A stretch of DNA of 64,000 nucleotides from Pseudomonas sp. B21-015 (GCF_024749285.1 NZ_CP087196.1:4960001-5024000); one strand, 5' to 3'. Numbered from the stretch's first letter, positions 9,432 through 18,841 are shown. Notes: a model not told the origin generated them from the letters alone. Translations and numbers: made by a program.

Positions 9432-10409
9432 ATGAACTTATCAATGCGTAAAGTTGCTCTCGCCGCCAGCTGTGTGCTGTTTGCCAGCCAATTGATGGCC
9501 GAACCGAAACGTCCGGAATGCATCGCGCCGGCCTCGCCAGGCGGCGGTTTCGACCTCACCTGCAAACTGGCGCAGAGCGCGCTGGTCAACGAAAAACTGC
9601 TGACCAAACCGATGCGCGTGACCTACATGCCCGGCGGTGTCGGCGCGGTGGCGTACAACGCGGTGGTCGCTCAGCGCCCCGCCGATGCCGGCACGCTGGT
9701 GGCGTGGTCCAGCGGTTCGCTGCTGAACCTGGCGCAAGGCAAGTTCGGTCGCTTCGATGAAACCAACGTTCGTTGGCTGGCAGCTGTCGGCACAAGCTAT
9801 GGCGCCATCGCGGTGAAAAGCGATTCGCCTTACAAGACCCTGGACGACCTGGTTCAGGCGCTGAAGAAAGATCCGAGCAAAGTGGTGATCGGTTCCGGCG
9901 GCACCGTCGGCAGCCAGGACTGGATGCAGACCGCACTGATCGCCAAAGCCGCCGGGATCAACCCGCGCGACCTGCGTTACGTCGCTCTCGAAGGCGGTGG
10001 TGAAATTGCCACCGCCCTGCTCGGCGGCCACATCCAGGTCGGCAGCACCGACATCTCCGACTCCATGCCACACATCCTGAGCGGCGACATGCGCCTGCTG
10101 GCGGTGTTCTCCGAGAAGCGTCTGGACGAGCCGGAAATGAAAGACATTCCGACCGCTAAAGAGCAAGGCTACGACATCGTCTGGCCCGTGGTTCGCGGTT
10201 TCTACCTCGGGCCAAAAGTCAGCGACGAAGACTACGCCTGGTGGAAAAACGCCTTCGACAAACTGCTGGCCTCCGAGGATTTCGCCAAGCTGCGCGATCA
10301 GCGTGAACTGTTCCCGTTCGCCATGACCGGCCCGGAGCTGGACACCTACGTGAAGAAGCAGGTCGCGGACTACAAAGTGCTGGCCAAAGAGTTCGGCCTG
10401 ATCCAGTGA
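9432..10409 (+). CDS. tctC: Tripartite tricarboxylate transporter binding protein TctC
   Basis: Periplasmic solute-binding protein of a TTT-type transporter. The start is placed at the ATG at 9432, with GGAG about eight bases upstream; an in-frame GTG or ATG further up is less well placed. A signal peptide (KVALAASCVLFASQLMA) precedes a mature region with ECIAPASPGGGFDLTCKLAQ and the family loop YMPGGVGAVAYNAV near residue 65, which binds carboxylate groups. First gene of tctC-tctB-tctA downstream of the porin, so substrate passes from OpdH to TctC to TctAB. Confidence 0.95.
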   Translation: MNLSMRKVALAASCVLFASQLMAEPKRPECIAPASPGGGFDLTCKLAQSALVNEKLLTKPMRVTYMPGGVGAVAYNAVVAQRPADAGTLVAWSSGSLLNLAQGKFGRFDETNVRWLAAVGTSYGAIAVKSDSPYKTLDDLVQALKKDPSKVVIGSGGTVGSQDWMQTALIAKAAGINPRDLRYVALEGGGEIATALLGGHIQVGSTDISDSMPHILSGDMRLLAVFSEKRLDEPEMKDIPTAKEQGYDIVWPVVRGFYLGPKVSDEDYAWWKNAFDKLLASEDFAKLRDQRELFPFAMTGPELDTYVKKQVADYKVLAKEFGLIQ

Positions 10410-10467
10410 TCGCCTCTGTCTAGCGGCTGCGGCCCCGGTTCTCGGGGTCGTGGCCCAGGAGTTCCGC

Positions 10468-10926
10468 ATGCTCATACAACGCATTTTCGCTTCGGTGCTG
10501 TTGCTGGCCTGTGTCGGCCTGGCGCTGATGGCGTGGCCGTATCAAGCGGCTTTTTCCTACGAACCGGTCGGGCCTCGCGCCTTCCCCCTGCTGATGCTCG
10601 GCCTGATGGGCCTGGCTTTGCTGTACATGGTGTTTCGGCCGGCGCCGATCGTGCACAGCGATGACGACCCGAAACTGGACCGCGAAACCCTGACCAAAAT
10701 CGGCCTCTGCGTGCTGCTGTTGCTGGTGTTCGCCGGGGCCTTCGAACCTCTTGGCTTCATCGTCGCCAGCATTCTGATCGGGGTCCCGATGGCACGCCTG
10801 TATGGCGGCCGCTGGCTGCCCAGCGCAGTGATCATCAGCCTGATGGCCATCGGTCTTTATCTGCTGTTCGACAAGTTGATGGACGTGCCACTGCCGTTGG
10901 GCGTGCTCGACGTTCTGGAGAACTGA
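10468..10926 (+). CDS. tctB: Tripartite tricarboxylate transporter small membrane subunit TctB
   Basis: A 152-residue integral membrane protein with four hydrophobic segments (LLLACVGLALMAW, LMLGLMGLALLYMVF, IGLCVLLLLVFAGAF, and two short ones at the C-terminus). AGGAG at 10457-10461 selects the ATG at 10468 rather than the earlier one at 10450. It is the small subunit that pairs with TctA in the inner membrane; its last codon is one base from the tctA start, so the two are likely translated together. Confidence 0.92.
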   Translation: MLIQRIFASVLLLACVGLALMAWPYQAAFSYEPVGPRAFPLLMLGLMGLALLYMVFRPAPIVHSDDDPKLDRETLTKIGLCVLLLLVFAGAFEPLGFIVASILIGVPMARLYGGRWLPSAVIISLMAIGLYLLFDKLMDVPLPLGVLDVLEN

Positions 10927-10927
10927 C

Positions 10928-12442
10928 ATGGATACTCTTGGCTATTTGGGTCAGGGTTTCGGCGTTGCGCTGAGCCCGTACAACCTGGTGACCGCACTGT
11001 GCGGCACCTTGATCGGCACCGTCGTCGGGCTGCTGCCGGGGCTGGGTCCGATCAACGGCGTGGCGTTGCTGATTCCCATCGCATTCGCCCTCGGCCTGCC
11101 ACCGGAGTCGGCGCTGATCCTGCTGGCGGCGGTGTACCTGGGTTGCGAATACGGTGGCCGGATCAGCTCGATCCTGCTGAACATTCCAGGCGAAGCCTCC
11201 ACCGTCATGACCACCCTCGACGGTTACCCGATGGCCCGCAAGGGCCTGGCCGGTGTAGCGCTGTCGTTGTCGGCGTGGAGTTCGTTCATCGGCGCGTTCA
11301 TCGCGACTTGCGGCATGGTGCTGTTCGCCCCGCTGCTGGCGAAATGGGCGATTGCCTTCGGCCCGGCGGAATATTTCGTGCTGATGGTGTTTGCGATTGT
11401 CTGTCTCGGCGGCATGGCCGGTGATCGACCGCTCAAGACTTTCATTGCGGCGCTGATCGGTCTGTTTCTGTCGAGCGTCGGCATCGACGCCAACAGCGGC
11501 GTGTACCGCTTCACCGGGGATAACATTCACCTGACGGACGGCATTCAGTTCGTCGTGCTGGTATTGGGCCTGTTCTCCATCAGCGAAATCCTCCTGCTGC
11601 TGGAAAAAACCCACCGAGGTCAGGAAGCGGTGAAAGCCACCGGGCGCATGATGTTCAACTTCAAGGAAGCCTCGGCGGTGTTTGTGGTGAACGTCCGTTG
11701 CGGTTTGCTGGGTTTCATCATGGGCGTGTTGCCGGGTGCCGGCGCGACGCTGGCCAGTGCTGTGGCCTACATGACCGAGAAACGTATCGCCGGCGCCAAG
11801 GGCACGTTCGGACAAGGCGACATGCGTGGCCTCGCGGCTCCGGAAACCGCCATCGGTGGCGCCGCCTGCGGTGCACTGGTACCGATGCTGACTCTTGGTG
11901 TTCCGGGTTCGGGTACCACGGCAGTGATGATCGGCGCGCTGTCGCTGTACAACATCACCCCCGGCCCGCTGTTGTTCCAACAGCAACCGGACATCGTCTG
12001 GGGCCTGATCGCGTCGTTGTTCGTCGCCAACGTGATGCTGGTGATCCTCAACATTCCGATGATCCGCATCTTTACCCGCATCCTCGCCGTGCCAAACTGG
12101 GCGCTGGTGCCGGTGATCGCGATCATCACCGGGATCGGTGTCTACGCGGTGCATGCCACCACGTTCGACCTGTTCCTGATGATCGGCATCGGTATCTTCG
12201 GCTACATCCTGCGCAAGCTCGACTTCCCGTTGTCGCCGGTACTGCTGGGTTTCATCCTTGGTGGTCTGATGGAGCAAAACCTGCGTCGTGCGCTGTCGAT
12301 TTCCAACGGTGCGCTGGAAATTCTCTGGTCGAGCCCGATCACGTTCGGTTGCTGGGTGCTGACTGCAATCATGTTGCTGATGCCACTGCTGCGCATCTGG
12401 CGCAAACGTTCGGTCGCCCGGCGCGCTATTGCCGATGTCTGA
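10928..12442 (+). CDS. tctA: Tripartite tricarboxylate transporter large permease TctA
   Basis: A 504-residue inner-membrane permease with about a dozen hydrophobic segments. Two internally similar glycine-rich loops are visible, GLLPGLGPINGVALLIP near residue 37 and GVLPGAGATLASAVAYM near residue 265, the PGxGxxx signatures of the TctA family that shape the substrate site in each inverted half. It works with TctB and the binding protein TctC, probably driven by the ion gradient. The AbrB-like gene starts inside its last eight bases. Confidence 0.96.
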   Translation: MDTLGYLGQGFGVALSPYNLVTALCGTLIGTVVGLLPGLGPINGVALLIPIAFALGLPPESALILLAAVYLGCEYGGRISSILLNIPGEASTVMTTLDGYPMARKGLAGVALSLSAWSSFIGAFIATCGMVLFAPLLAKWAIAFGPAEYFVLMVFAIVCLGGMAGDRPLKTFIAALIGLFLSSVGIDANSGVYRFTGDNIHLTDGIQFVVLVLGLFSISEILLLLEKTHRGQEAVKATGRMMFNFKEASAVFVVNVRCGLLGFIMGVLPGAGATLASAVAYMTEKRIAGAKGTFGQGDMRGLAAPETAIGGAACGALVPMLTLGVPGSGTTAVMIGALSLYNITPGPLLFQQQPDIVWGLIASLFVANVMLVILNIPMIRIFTRILAVPNWALVPVIAIITGIGVYAVHATTFDLFLMIGIGIFGYILRKLDFPLSPVLLGFILGGLMEQNLRRALSISNGALEILWSSPITFGCWVLTAIMLLMPLLRIWRKRSVARRAIADV

Positions 12443-13475
12443 TCGAACACCTTTCAAAGCCTGGTGGGGAACACCGCTGGTCGGTCTGCTGGGCGGTTAC
12501 CTCGCCAGCCAGATCGGCTGGCCGCTACCGTGGATGGTCGGCTCGTTGCTGGCGATCATCCTGGTGCGCTGTCTGACTCCCTGGCAATTGGCGGAAATCC
12601 CTGGCGGCCGCAAGTGCGGCCAGTGGATCGTCGGTATCGGCATCGGCCTGCACTTCACTCCGGTGGTGATGGAGCAGGTGCTGAGCCACTTCGGTCTGAT
12701 CTTCTTCGGTGCGTTGGTCACCAGCCTGTCCGCGGTGGTCGGGGTCTGGTTGATGCGGCGTACTGGCGAAGATCGCGCCACGGCGTTCTTTTCCAGCATG
12801 CCCGGCGGCTCCGGGGAGATGGTCAACCTCGGCGCCCGCAACGGCGCGGTGCTCAGCCGTGTCGCGGCGGGACAAAGTCTGCGGGTGTTGGTGGTGGTGC
12901 TGTGTGTGCCGGCGGCGTTCAAGTATCTGTTGGGCGGCGGTGCGCTGGTCTTGCATCCATCGACCGTCAACGGGTGGTGGCTGGCCCTTCTGTTCCCGGC
13001 GGGCGCCCTGGCCGCCTGGATCTGGGAGCGCCTGCGTCAACCCAATCCGTGGTTGTTCGGGCCACTGCTGGTAAGTGCGGCGATGAGTATTGGTTGGGAC
13101 CTGCACATTGGACTGCCCAACGGCGGCAGCCAGATCGGCCAGTGGCTGATCGGTAGCGGGTTGGGTTGTCACTTCAATCGGCAGTTCTTCCGGCGGGCAC
13201 CGTCCTTCATGGGCCGCACCCTGATCGGCACGGCGTTGACCATGTTGATCGCCACATTGGCGGCGCTGGGGTTGAGCGCGCTGACCCATCTGGATCTGCG
13301 CTCGCTGACGCTGGGCATGATGCCCGGAGGGATTGCCGAGATGAGTTTGACGGCGGAGACCCTGCAATTGTCGGTGCCGCTGGTGACGGCGATGCAGGTG
13401 ATGCGGTTGTTGTTTGTATTGTTTCTGGCGGAGCCGTTGTTTCGGTATTGGAACCGGGAGCCGGACTCACCCTGA
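12435..13475 (+). CDS. AbrB-family (AbrB duplication) membrane protein
   Basis: A 346-residue polytopic membrane protein of the family named after E. coli AbrB, often mislabelled as a transcription regulator. Two homologous halves are visible: FFSSMPGGSGEMVNLGARNG near residue 125 and LGMMPGGIAEMSLTAE near 300, the repeated PGG-x-x-EM signature. The start codon ATG overlaps the tctA stop by eight bases, so it belongs to the tct operon. Members are proposed transporters or ammonia-monooxygenase-related proteins with unproven substrates; a helper role in tricarboxylate uptake is only inferred from the operon. Confidence 0.85.
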   Translation: MSDRTPFKAWWGTPLVGLLGGYLASQIGWPLPWMVGSLLAIILVRCLTPWQLAEIPGGRKCGQWIVGIGIGLHFTPVVMEQVLSHFGLIFFGALVTSLSAVVGVWLMRRTGEDRATAFFSSMPGGSGEMVNLGARNGAVLSRVAAGQSLRVLVVVLCVPAAFKYLLGGGALVLHPSTVNGWWLALLFPAGALAAWIWERLRQPNPWLFGPLLVSAAMSIGWDLHIGLPNGGSQIGQWLIGSGLGCHFNRQFFRRAPSFMGRTLIGTALTMLIATLAALGLSALTHLDLRSLTLGMMPGGIAEMSLTAETLQLSVPLVTAMQVMRLLFVLFLAEPLFRYWNREPDSP

Positions 13476-13490
13476 TAGACCGAGTCGCTT

Positions 13491-13557
13491 TCATCGCGGG
13501 CAAGCCCGTTCCCACAGGGGCCGCGCAGTCCTTGTGGGAGCGGGCTTGCCCGCGATA
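13491..13557. repeat. REPIN between convergent genes
   Basis: ATCGCGGGCAAGCCCGTTCC and its inverted partner GGGAGCGGGCTTGCCCGCGA bracket a short spacer (GGGGCCGCGCAGT). This is the second common fluorescent-Pseudomonas REP type. It separates the convergent AbrB-family gene and ung. Confidence 0.88.
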
Positions 13558-13577
13558 GGGCCCTCCCGGTCAACACA

Positions 13578-14270
13578 TCAGACCGACGGCAACCGCCACT
13601 CGATCGGCGTCTCGCCATTCTGCTCCAGAAACTTGTTCGCCCGGCTGAAGTGCCCGCAACCGAGGAAGCCGCGATAGGCGGACAGCGGCGAGGGGTGAAC
13701 CGAAGTCAGTACCAGGTGCTTGGTGGCATCGATGAGTTTCTGCTTGCTCTGGGCATGTGCGCCCCACAGCAGGAACACCAGATGGGGCTGGTGTTCGCTG
13801 ACCACTTCGATAATCCGGTCGGTAAAGTACTGCCAGCCCTTGCCCGCATGGGCGTTGGCATTCGCGCGCTCCACGGTCATGGTGGTGTTGAGCATCAACA
13901 CGCCCTGCTCTGCCCAGCTCTGCAGGTAGCCGTGGTTGGGGATGTCGATGTTCAGGTCGCGTTTCAACTCTTTATAGATGTTCACCAGCGACGGCGGAGC
14001 GGGCACGCCCGGTTGCACCGAGAAGCACAACCCATGGGCCTGGCCCGGGCCGTGATAAGGGTCCTGACCAAGAATGACGACCTTGACCTTGTCCAGCGGC
14101 GTGGAATTGAGTGCGTTGAAAATCAACGGCCCTGGCGGATAGATCTCCTTGCCCGCCGCGCGCTCCTGCTGCAGGAATGTGCGCAACTCTGCCATGTAAG
14201 GCTGGTCGAATTCGGCACGCAGGGCCTCCTTCCAGCTCGGTTCGAGTTTGATACGGTCGTCGGCAGTCAT
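13578..14270 (-). CDS. ung: Uracil-DNA glycosylase (family 1)
   Basis: Removes uracil from DNA to start base excision repair. The 230-residue product from the ATG at 14270 has the family-1 water-activating motif [18 protein letters not shown] with catalytic Asp at about residue 70, and the minor-groove loop [18 protein letters not shown] with catalytic His near residue 195. Seven extra upstream residues (to 14291) are possible but are not part of the family. It stands alone, convergent with the tct operon and divergent from the acyl-CoA hydrolase gene. Confidence 0.97.
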   Translation of the reverse strand: MTADDRIKLEPSWKEALRAEFDQPYMAELRTFLQQERAAGKEIYPPGPLIFNALNSTPLDKVKVVILGQDPYHGPGQAHGLCFSVQPGVPAPPSLVNIYKELKRDLNIDIPNHGYLQSWAEQGVLMLNTTMTVERANANAHAGKGWQYFTDRIIEVVSEHQPHLVFLLWGAHAQSKQKLIDATKHLVLTSVHPSPLSAYRGFLGCGHFSRANKFLEQNGETPIEWRLPSV

Positions 14271-14402
14271 GGTTACATCCGGCAAAAACAATGGGGCGAA
14301 CCCTAGGAAACCCTATCTCCCTTGTCAATTGATCTGACGCAGATACGGCACTTTCCTATAGAACGATCATACTGAACGCTCAAATTCCCGATCGAGGTCA
14401 TG

Positions 14403-15515
14403 ATGAATCTGCACTTCGAAGAACTCACCGGCACCGACGGCGCACGCATCGGCATCGCCAGCCTGGATGCCGAGAAGTCCCTCAACGCCCTCTCCTTGCC
14501 GATGATCAACGCCTTGCGCGATCAACTGGACGCCTGGGCCAAGGAACCACAGATCGTTTGCGTGCTGCTGCGCGGCAATGGCCCCAAGGCTTTTTGCGCC
14601 GGCGGTGAAGTGCGCAGTCTGGTGGAGGCGTGTCGCGCCCATCCCGGAGAAGTGCCGCCCCTGGCTGCACACTTCTTTGCGGCAGAATATCGCCTTGACT
14701 TCAACCTGCACACCTACCCGAAACCGTTGATCTGTTGGGGGCATGGTTATGTGCTCGGCGGTGGCATGGGGCTGCTGCAAGGGGCAAGCATTCGGATAGT
14801 CACACCGAGCAGCCGGTTGGCAATGCCGGAGATCGGCATCGGCTTGTACCCGGACGTCGGCGCCAGTTGGTTTCTGTCGCGATTGCCCGGCAAGCTCGGG
14901 TTGTTTCTCGGCCTGACCGGCGCCCAGATGAACGGTCGTGATGCGATCGATCTGGACCTGGCTGACCGTTTTTTGCGCGATGAACAACAGCAACAACTGA
15001 TCGAAGGCTTGCTGCAATTGAACTGGCAGGAACAGACAGCCATGCAGCTCAACAGTCTGCTCAAGGCCTTGCAGCAGGAAGCGCTCGTAAAAATGCCCGA
15101 AGCGCAGTGGTTGCCACGACGCCAGCAGATCGACGAGCTGCTGGATGTCAGCGATGTCCGTTGCGCCTGGAAGGCCATCAGCCTGTTACGCGATCACCCC
15201 GACTTGCTGCTCAGCCGTGCTGCCAGGACCATGACTGAAGGCTCGCCCCTGACCGCTCATCTGGTATGGGAACAGATCGCCCGCGCCCGACACCTGTCGC
15301 TGGCTCAAGTCTTTCAGATGGAATACACCATGAGCCTCAATTGCTGCCGTCATCCGGAGCTCAGCGAGGGCGTGCGGGCACGGTTGATCGACAAAGACCG
15401 GAAACCTCACTGGCACTGGCCGGACATCAACAATGTGCCGGAGGCTGCGGTGGAGGCGCATTTCCATAAGGCCTGGGAAGGCCGGCATCCTCTGGCTGAT
15501 CTCTCGGAATACTAA
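14403..15515 (+). CDS. Enoyl-CoA hydratase/isomerase family, 3-hydroxyisobutyryl-CoA hydrolase-like
   Basis: A 370-residue crotonase-fold enzyme. The oxyanion-hole motif FCAGGEVRSL is at about residue 62 and YVLGGGMGLLQGA at 113. The catalytic region MPEIGIGLYPDVGASWFLSRL and the C-terminal extension beyond a normal 260-residue crotonase fit the 3-hydroxyisobutyryl-CoA hydrolase subgroup of valine catabolism (about 350-390 residues). The ATG at 14403 is better spaced from GAGG than that at 14400. No other valine genes are adjacent, so another hydroxyacyl-CoA ester could be the substrate. Confidence 0.82.
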   Translation: MNLHFEELTGTDGARIGIASLDAEKSLNALSLPMINALRDQLDAWAKEPQIVCVLLRGNGPKAFCAGGEVRSLVEACRAHPGEVPPLAAHFFAAEYRLDFNLHTYPKPLICWGHGYVLGGGMGLLQGASIRIVTPSSRLAMPEIGIGLYPDVGASWFLSRLPGKLGLFLGLTGAQMNGRDAIDLDLADRFLRDEQQQQLIEGLLQLNWQEQTAMQLNSLLKALQQEALVKMPEAQWLPRRQQIDELLDVSDVRCAWKAISLLRDHPDLLLSRAARTMTEGSPLTAHLVWEQIARARHLSLAQVFQMEYTMSLNCCRHPELSEGVRARLIDKDRKPHWHWPDINNVPEAAVEAHFHKAWEGRHPLADLSEY

Positions 15516-15526
15516 AAATCGGGCAC

Positions 15527-15558
15527 AAAAAAAAGCGGCGCTTAATGCACCGCTTTTT
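15527..15558. terminator. Bidirectional rho-independent terminator
   Basis: An A-run and AAAAGCGG (15531-15538) pair with CCGCTTTT followed by more T residues (15550-15558) around an 11-base loop. It sits between the rightward acyl-CoA hydrolase gene and the leftward lipoprotein gene, and has the A-run and T-run needed to terminate both. Confidence 0.85.
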
Positions 15559-15569
15559 CATTGAGTGGT

Positions 15570-16040
15570 TTACCGGTGGTTGACTCGGCCATCCCGATCG
15601 CCATCACGGTGATCGCCCCTACCGCCACGATGATCCGACCTATTGTGGCCTCGATAGTCATCGTTCCGACCGCCTCGTTGACGGCCGTCCCAGCCGCCGC
15701 GGTCATGACGGTCCCATCCACGATTCTGGTAGACGCGGTAGTCAGCTCGTGGCGCCGGCTGGTAATAACGTGGTGCCGATTGATAAACCCGCGGCTGGTG
15801 GTAATAACGCGGCGTTGGCTGGTAATACCGTGCAGGCGGTGAGTAATACCGGCGCGGCGCGGAGTAGTAACGGCCATCGGAGTAATAAGACCCGCCACCG
15901 GAGTAATACGGTGCTGGGGATGTATAGACCTCGGAACGGTAATAGCCGGATCCTCCATCGGAATAGGGCACGCATGCACCAAGAGACAGTCCCGATAAAA
16001 CAATCAGCAGAATTTGGCGGAGCTTTTTTTGACAGAGCAT
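15570..16040 (-). CDS. Tyr/Gly/Arg-rich putative lipoprotein (paralogue 1)
   Basis: A 156-residue protein beginning MLCQKKLRQILLIVLSGLSL with lipobox LGAC at about residues 20-23, then a low-complexity region of repeating Tyr-Tyr, Ser, Pro and Gly (for example GGSYYSDGRYYSAPRRYY), ending in a very charged tail of Asp, Arg, His and Gly. No known domain is recognised. The next leftward gene (16251-16493) starts with nearly the same signal sequence and upstream bases, so the two are duplicates that diverged. Similar Tyr-rich small lipoproteins occur in pseudomonads; function unknown. Confidence 0.75.
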   Translation of the reverse strand: MLCQKKLRQILLIVLSGLSLGACVPYSDGGSGYYRSEVYTSPAPYYSGGGSYYSDGRYYSAPRRYYSPPARYYQPTPRYYHQPRVYQSAPRYYQPAPRADYRVYQNRGWDRHDRGGWDGRQRGGRNDDYRGHNRSDHRGGRGDHRDGDRDGRVNHR

Positions 16041-16250
16041 GGCGGCCTCCTGGACCGCGGGTGAGCCATGCCAGCGACGCTGGCAGGCGACAGTCAATTG
16101 TTCGCGACTGTCGAAAGATCAGACAGTGAAATCGGAATCTGGTGCGCTCTTGCAACACGTTGAAACAAGTAGTCGATGAAAGTTTTTTCATCTACCGAAA
16201 GAAAATGGCGCCTCCGTAAGACCGGACGCGCCATCGTATTCATGACCTGA

Positions 16251-16493
16251 TCAACGATGCCCGCGATAGTGTCCACCGTGGTAATGACGGGGTCCACGTC
16301 CACCGTAGTAAAAATAGCGATAGCCCCCGTAAAAACGCGGGCCGCCGTAGTAGTAAGGAGAGTAGTAATAGCCAGGGTAGTAATAAGGTGTCGAATAAAC
16401 GTCGGCACCACCTACGTAGTAATAGCAGCCGGACAAGCCCAAACCAAAAAACACACAGAGCAGTATTCGGCGGAGCTTTTTCTGACAAAGCAT
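16251..16493 (-). CDS. Tyr/Gly-rich putative lipoprotein (paralogue 2)
   Basis: An 80-residue protein from the ATG at 16493: MLCQKKLRRILLCVFFGLGL followed by lipobox LSGC, then almost only Tyr, Gly, Pro, Arg and His (YYYPGYYYSPYYYGG). The first dozen residues and the bases just before the ATG (GGAGGCCGCC on the coding strand) are nearly identical to those of the gene at 15570-16040, which marks a tandem duplication. The short length may mean it is a reduced copy. Function unknown. Confidence 0.7.
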   Translation of the reverse strand: MLCQKKLRRILLCVFFGLGLSGCYYYVGGADVYSTPYYYPGYYYSPYYYGGPRFYGGYRYFYYGGRGPRHYHGGHYRGHR

Positions 16494-16696
16494 GGCGGCC
16501 TCCTGGAAGACCCGCAAACAGCAGTCGGCACAGGCCGGCTGACACCTGTTTTGACTTTCAAACCGGCACCGAGTGCCAGACGGCGTCTGGCCTTCAGATC
16601 AGCGGCCAGCTGCAGCCGGCTTGCGCAGGAGTGCTTGCCGGCCGATCATGCGCGGTCTCGGGCCAGACAAACCGGCCGTAACCGAATGCCCCCTTC

Positions 16697-16915
16697 ATGA
16701 ATAAACCTGACCTCTGCCCGGCCTGCGGCGCCTCCAACGACTGCAGCCTGGCTGACCCGCGAACCGTCGATCATGCCTGTTGGTGCTACGGCGTCAGCAT
16801 CGACCCGGCGGTGCTCCAGGCGCTGCCGGCCGAGCTGCGCGACAAGTCCTGCCTGTGCCCGGCCTGTGCCCGGGTCGAGGTGCAGTTGCAAGCAGCCGCC
16901 TGGCCGATCACGTAA
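16697..16915 (+). CDS. Cysteine-rich CWC family protein
   Basis: A 72-residue protein with paired cysteines CPACGASNDC near the N-terminus, the family word CWCYGV in the middle, and CLCPACARV near the end, matching the small CWC zinc-binding family found in proteobacteria. It lies 33 bases before the pseudouridine synthase gene in the same direction and is probably cotranscribed. Zinc binding is inferred from the cysteines; biological role unknown. Confidence 0.9.
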   Translation: MNKPDLCPACGASNDCSLADPRTVDHACWCYGVSIDPAVLQALPAELRDKSCLCPACARVEVQLQAAAWPIT

Positions 16916-16948
16916 GATGCGCCCCCCTTTTCCCACCGATCCCTAGTC

Positions 16949-17641
16949 ATGCGCGTTGACCGCTTTCTCAGCAACCTGCCCCGCTTCAACCGCAAGCAGG
17001 TACGCCTGTTGCTGGTGGAAAAGCGCATCAGGGTCGACGGAAACATCGTCAGCGACCCTCACGCCGAGGTGCTCGAGTTCAGCCGCGTGGAAGTTGACGA
17101 TGAGGTGCTGCAAGTCGGTAAACCGACCCGCTACTTCATGCTCCACAAACCGCCCGGCTGCGTCAGCGCCACCCGCGACCCGCAACACCCGACCGTGCTC
17201 GACCTGATCCATGAACCGGACAAGGATGACCTGCACATTGCCGGTCGCCTGGACTTCAACACCACCGGCCTGATGCTGATCACCAACGACGGCACCTGGT
17301 CGCGACGCCTGACCCAACCGCAAACCAAACTGCCCAAGGTTTACTACGTCGAGACCGAGCAGGACATCACTGCCGAATACGCGATCACCTTCGCCAAAGG
17401 GCTGTATTTCGCCTTCGAAGACCTCACCACACAACCTGCCGAACTGGTCGTGCTCGGAGCAAAATCGGCGCGTTTGAGCATTGTCGAGGGCCGCTATCAT
17501 CAGGTAAAACGGATGTTCGGCCACTTCGACAACAAGGTGTTGCGCCTGCACCGCGAACGCATGGGGCCGCTGCTGCTCGACGACGCGTTGAAGCCTGGCG
17601 AATACCGGCCGCTGAGCGACGAAGAGATCCGATTGATCTAA
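16949..17641 (+). CDS. rsuA: 16S rRNA pseudouridine(516) synthase RsuA
   Basis: A 230-residue enzyme forming pseudouridine in 16S rRNA. An S4-like RNA-binding domain (MRVDRFLSNLPRFNRKQVRL) fills the first 60 residues. The catalytic motif GRLDFNTTGLMLITNDG at about residues 99-115 contains the active Asp, and VEGRYHQVKRMFGHF near 185-200 is the family's third motif. Length and the single S4 domain favour RsuA over the longer RluB or RluF. It follows the CWC gene closely. Confidence 0.92.
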   Translation: MRVDRFLSNLPRFNRKQVRLLLVEKRIRVDGNIVSDPHAEVLEFSRVEVDDEVLQVGKPTRYFMLHKPPGCVSATRDPQHPTVLDLIHEPDKDDLHIAGRLDFNTTGLMLITNDGTWSRRLTQPQTKLPKVYYVETEQDITAEYAITFAKGLYFAFEDLTTQPAELVVLGAKSARLSIVEGRYHQVKRMFGHFDNKVLRLHRERMGPLLLDDALKPGEYRPLSDEEIRLI

Positions 17642-17956
17642 GCAGACGACCGCTCAGCAGAAGTTGTCGAACATTTTACGAAAGATACTTGCGCGATGAC
17701 GTGACCCCTGCTTGAATCAGGACGTCGGCGCGAAATGTGACCGACGAGTCACCAAAACTACTCTAAGAAACTTTTTGCCGGCAGAGAACCCTCAGGTTCC
17801 GCATTCCCCCGGCAAACTGCCCGCTTATAACAATACCCGTCGACCGGCCTTCAATGGATCGACATGGGCCTTCAAAAATTCCAGGCGTATGCCTACCTGT
17901 CACAAAGCTCGTGCAATCTGATTTGCGCGCATACCCGCTTGCCAGGAGTCTTTGAC
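17642..17956. other. Intergenic region upstream of phaG
   Basis: About 315 bases with no supported gene; a frame reading through from 17864 into phaG is an N-terminal extension without a ribosome-binding site. An AGGAG just before 17957 marks the phaG start. No promoter was identified with confidence. Confidence 0.5.
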
Positions 17957-18841
17957 ATGAGGCCAGAAATCGCTGTGCTGGATATACAGGGTCAGTATCG
18001 GGTTTACACGGAGTTCTATCGCGCAGACGCCGCAGAGAAGACCATTATTCTGGTCAACGGCTCGATGTCCACGACTGCGTCGTTTGCACAGACCGTGAAA
18101 AACCTTTATCCGCAGTTCAATGTGGTGTGCTACGACCAGCCCTACGCGGGCAAGTCCAAAGCGCACAACCTGCATGAGAAAATGCTCACCAAGGAAATCG
18201 AAGGGCAGATCCTCCTTGAGCTGATCGACCACTTCGCCGCCGAACACGTGCTGTCGTTTTCCTTTGGTGGCGCTGCCACGCTCGTCGCCCTCGCCCAACG
18301 GCCACGGCGCATCGAAAAGGCTGTGATCAGCTCGTTCTCGCCGGTGGTCAACGAACACATGCTCGACTACCTTGAACGCGGTGTCGACTACCTCGGCAGC
18401 CGTGACGGTGACCGGGTCGGCCATCTGGTGAACAGCACCATTGGCAAACACCTGCCCTCGCTGTTCAAGCGCTTCAACTACCGTCACGTCAGCAGCTTGG
18501 CCGAACATGAATACGGGCAGATGCATTTCCACATCAACGACGTACTCAACAGCGACCGCCAGTGCTACCTGAACGCGGCGAAGAAAATCAACGTGCCGGT
18601 ACTGTTCATGAACGGCGAATGGGACGAGTACACCACCGCCGCCGATGCCAGGCTGTTCGCTGGCCATGTGCAACACAGCACCTTCAGTACCCTTCAGGCC
18701 ACCGGCCACTTTCTCGACATGGAACACAAAACCGCTTGCCAGGACAGCCGCAATGCACTGCTGGGCTTCCTGAAACCGGCGCAACTCGAAAGCCGACCGC
18801 GTTACCACTACGTCCAGGACCACCATGCACTGGCAATCTGA
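17957..18841 (+). CDS. phaG: PhaG, (R)-3-hydroxyacyl-ACP transacylase/thioesterase
   Basis: A 294-residue alpha/beta hydrolase linking fatty-acid synthesis to medium-chain polyhydroxyalkanoate precursors in fluorescent pseudomonads. The N-terminus MRPEIAVLDIQGQYRVYTEF is the PhaG opening as I recall it from P. putida. The nucleophile-elbow region is LSFSFGGAATLVAL at about residue 100, the acid region has FMNGEWDEYTT, and the catalytic His is in ATGHFLDME. The related RhlA has the same fold. The ATG at 17957 follows AGGAG; the longer frame from 17864 is an artefact. Confidence 0.9.
   Translation: MRPEIAVLDIQGQYRVYTEFYRADAAEKTIILVNGSMSTTASFAQTVKNLYPQFNVVCYDQPYAGKSKAHNLHEKMLTKEIEGQILLELIDHFAAEHVLSFSFGGAATLVALAQRPRRIEKAVISSFSPVVNEHMLDYLERGVDYLGSRDGDRVGHLVNSTIGKHLPSLFKRFNYRHVSSLAEHEYGQMHFHINDVLNSDRQCYLNAAKKINVPVLFMNGEWDEYTTAADARLFAGHVQHSTFSTLQATGHFLDMEHKTACQDSRNALLGFLKPAQLESRPRYHYVQDHHALAI

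Noticed and set aside
10835..12457. A 540-residue minus-strand frame opposite tctA
   Set aside because: Product rich in His, Gln and Arg with no motifs; it mirrors the tctA coding sequence.
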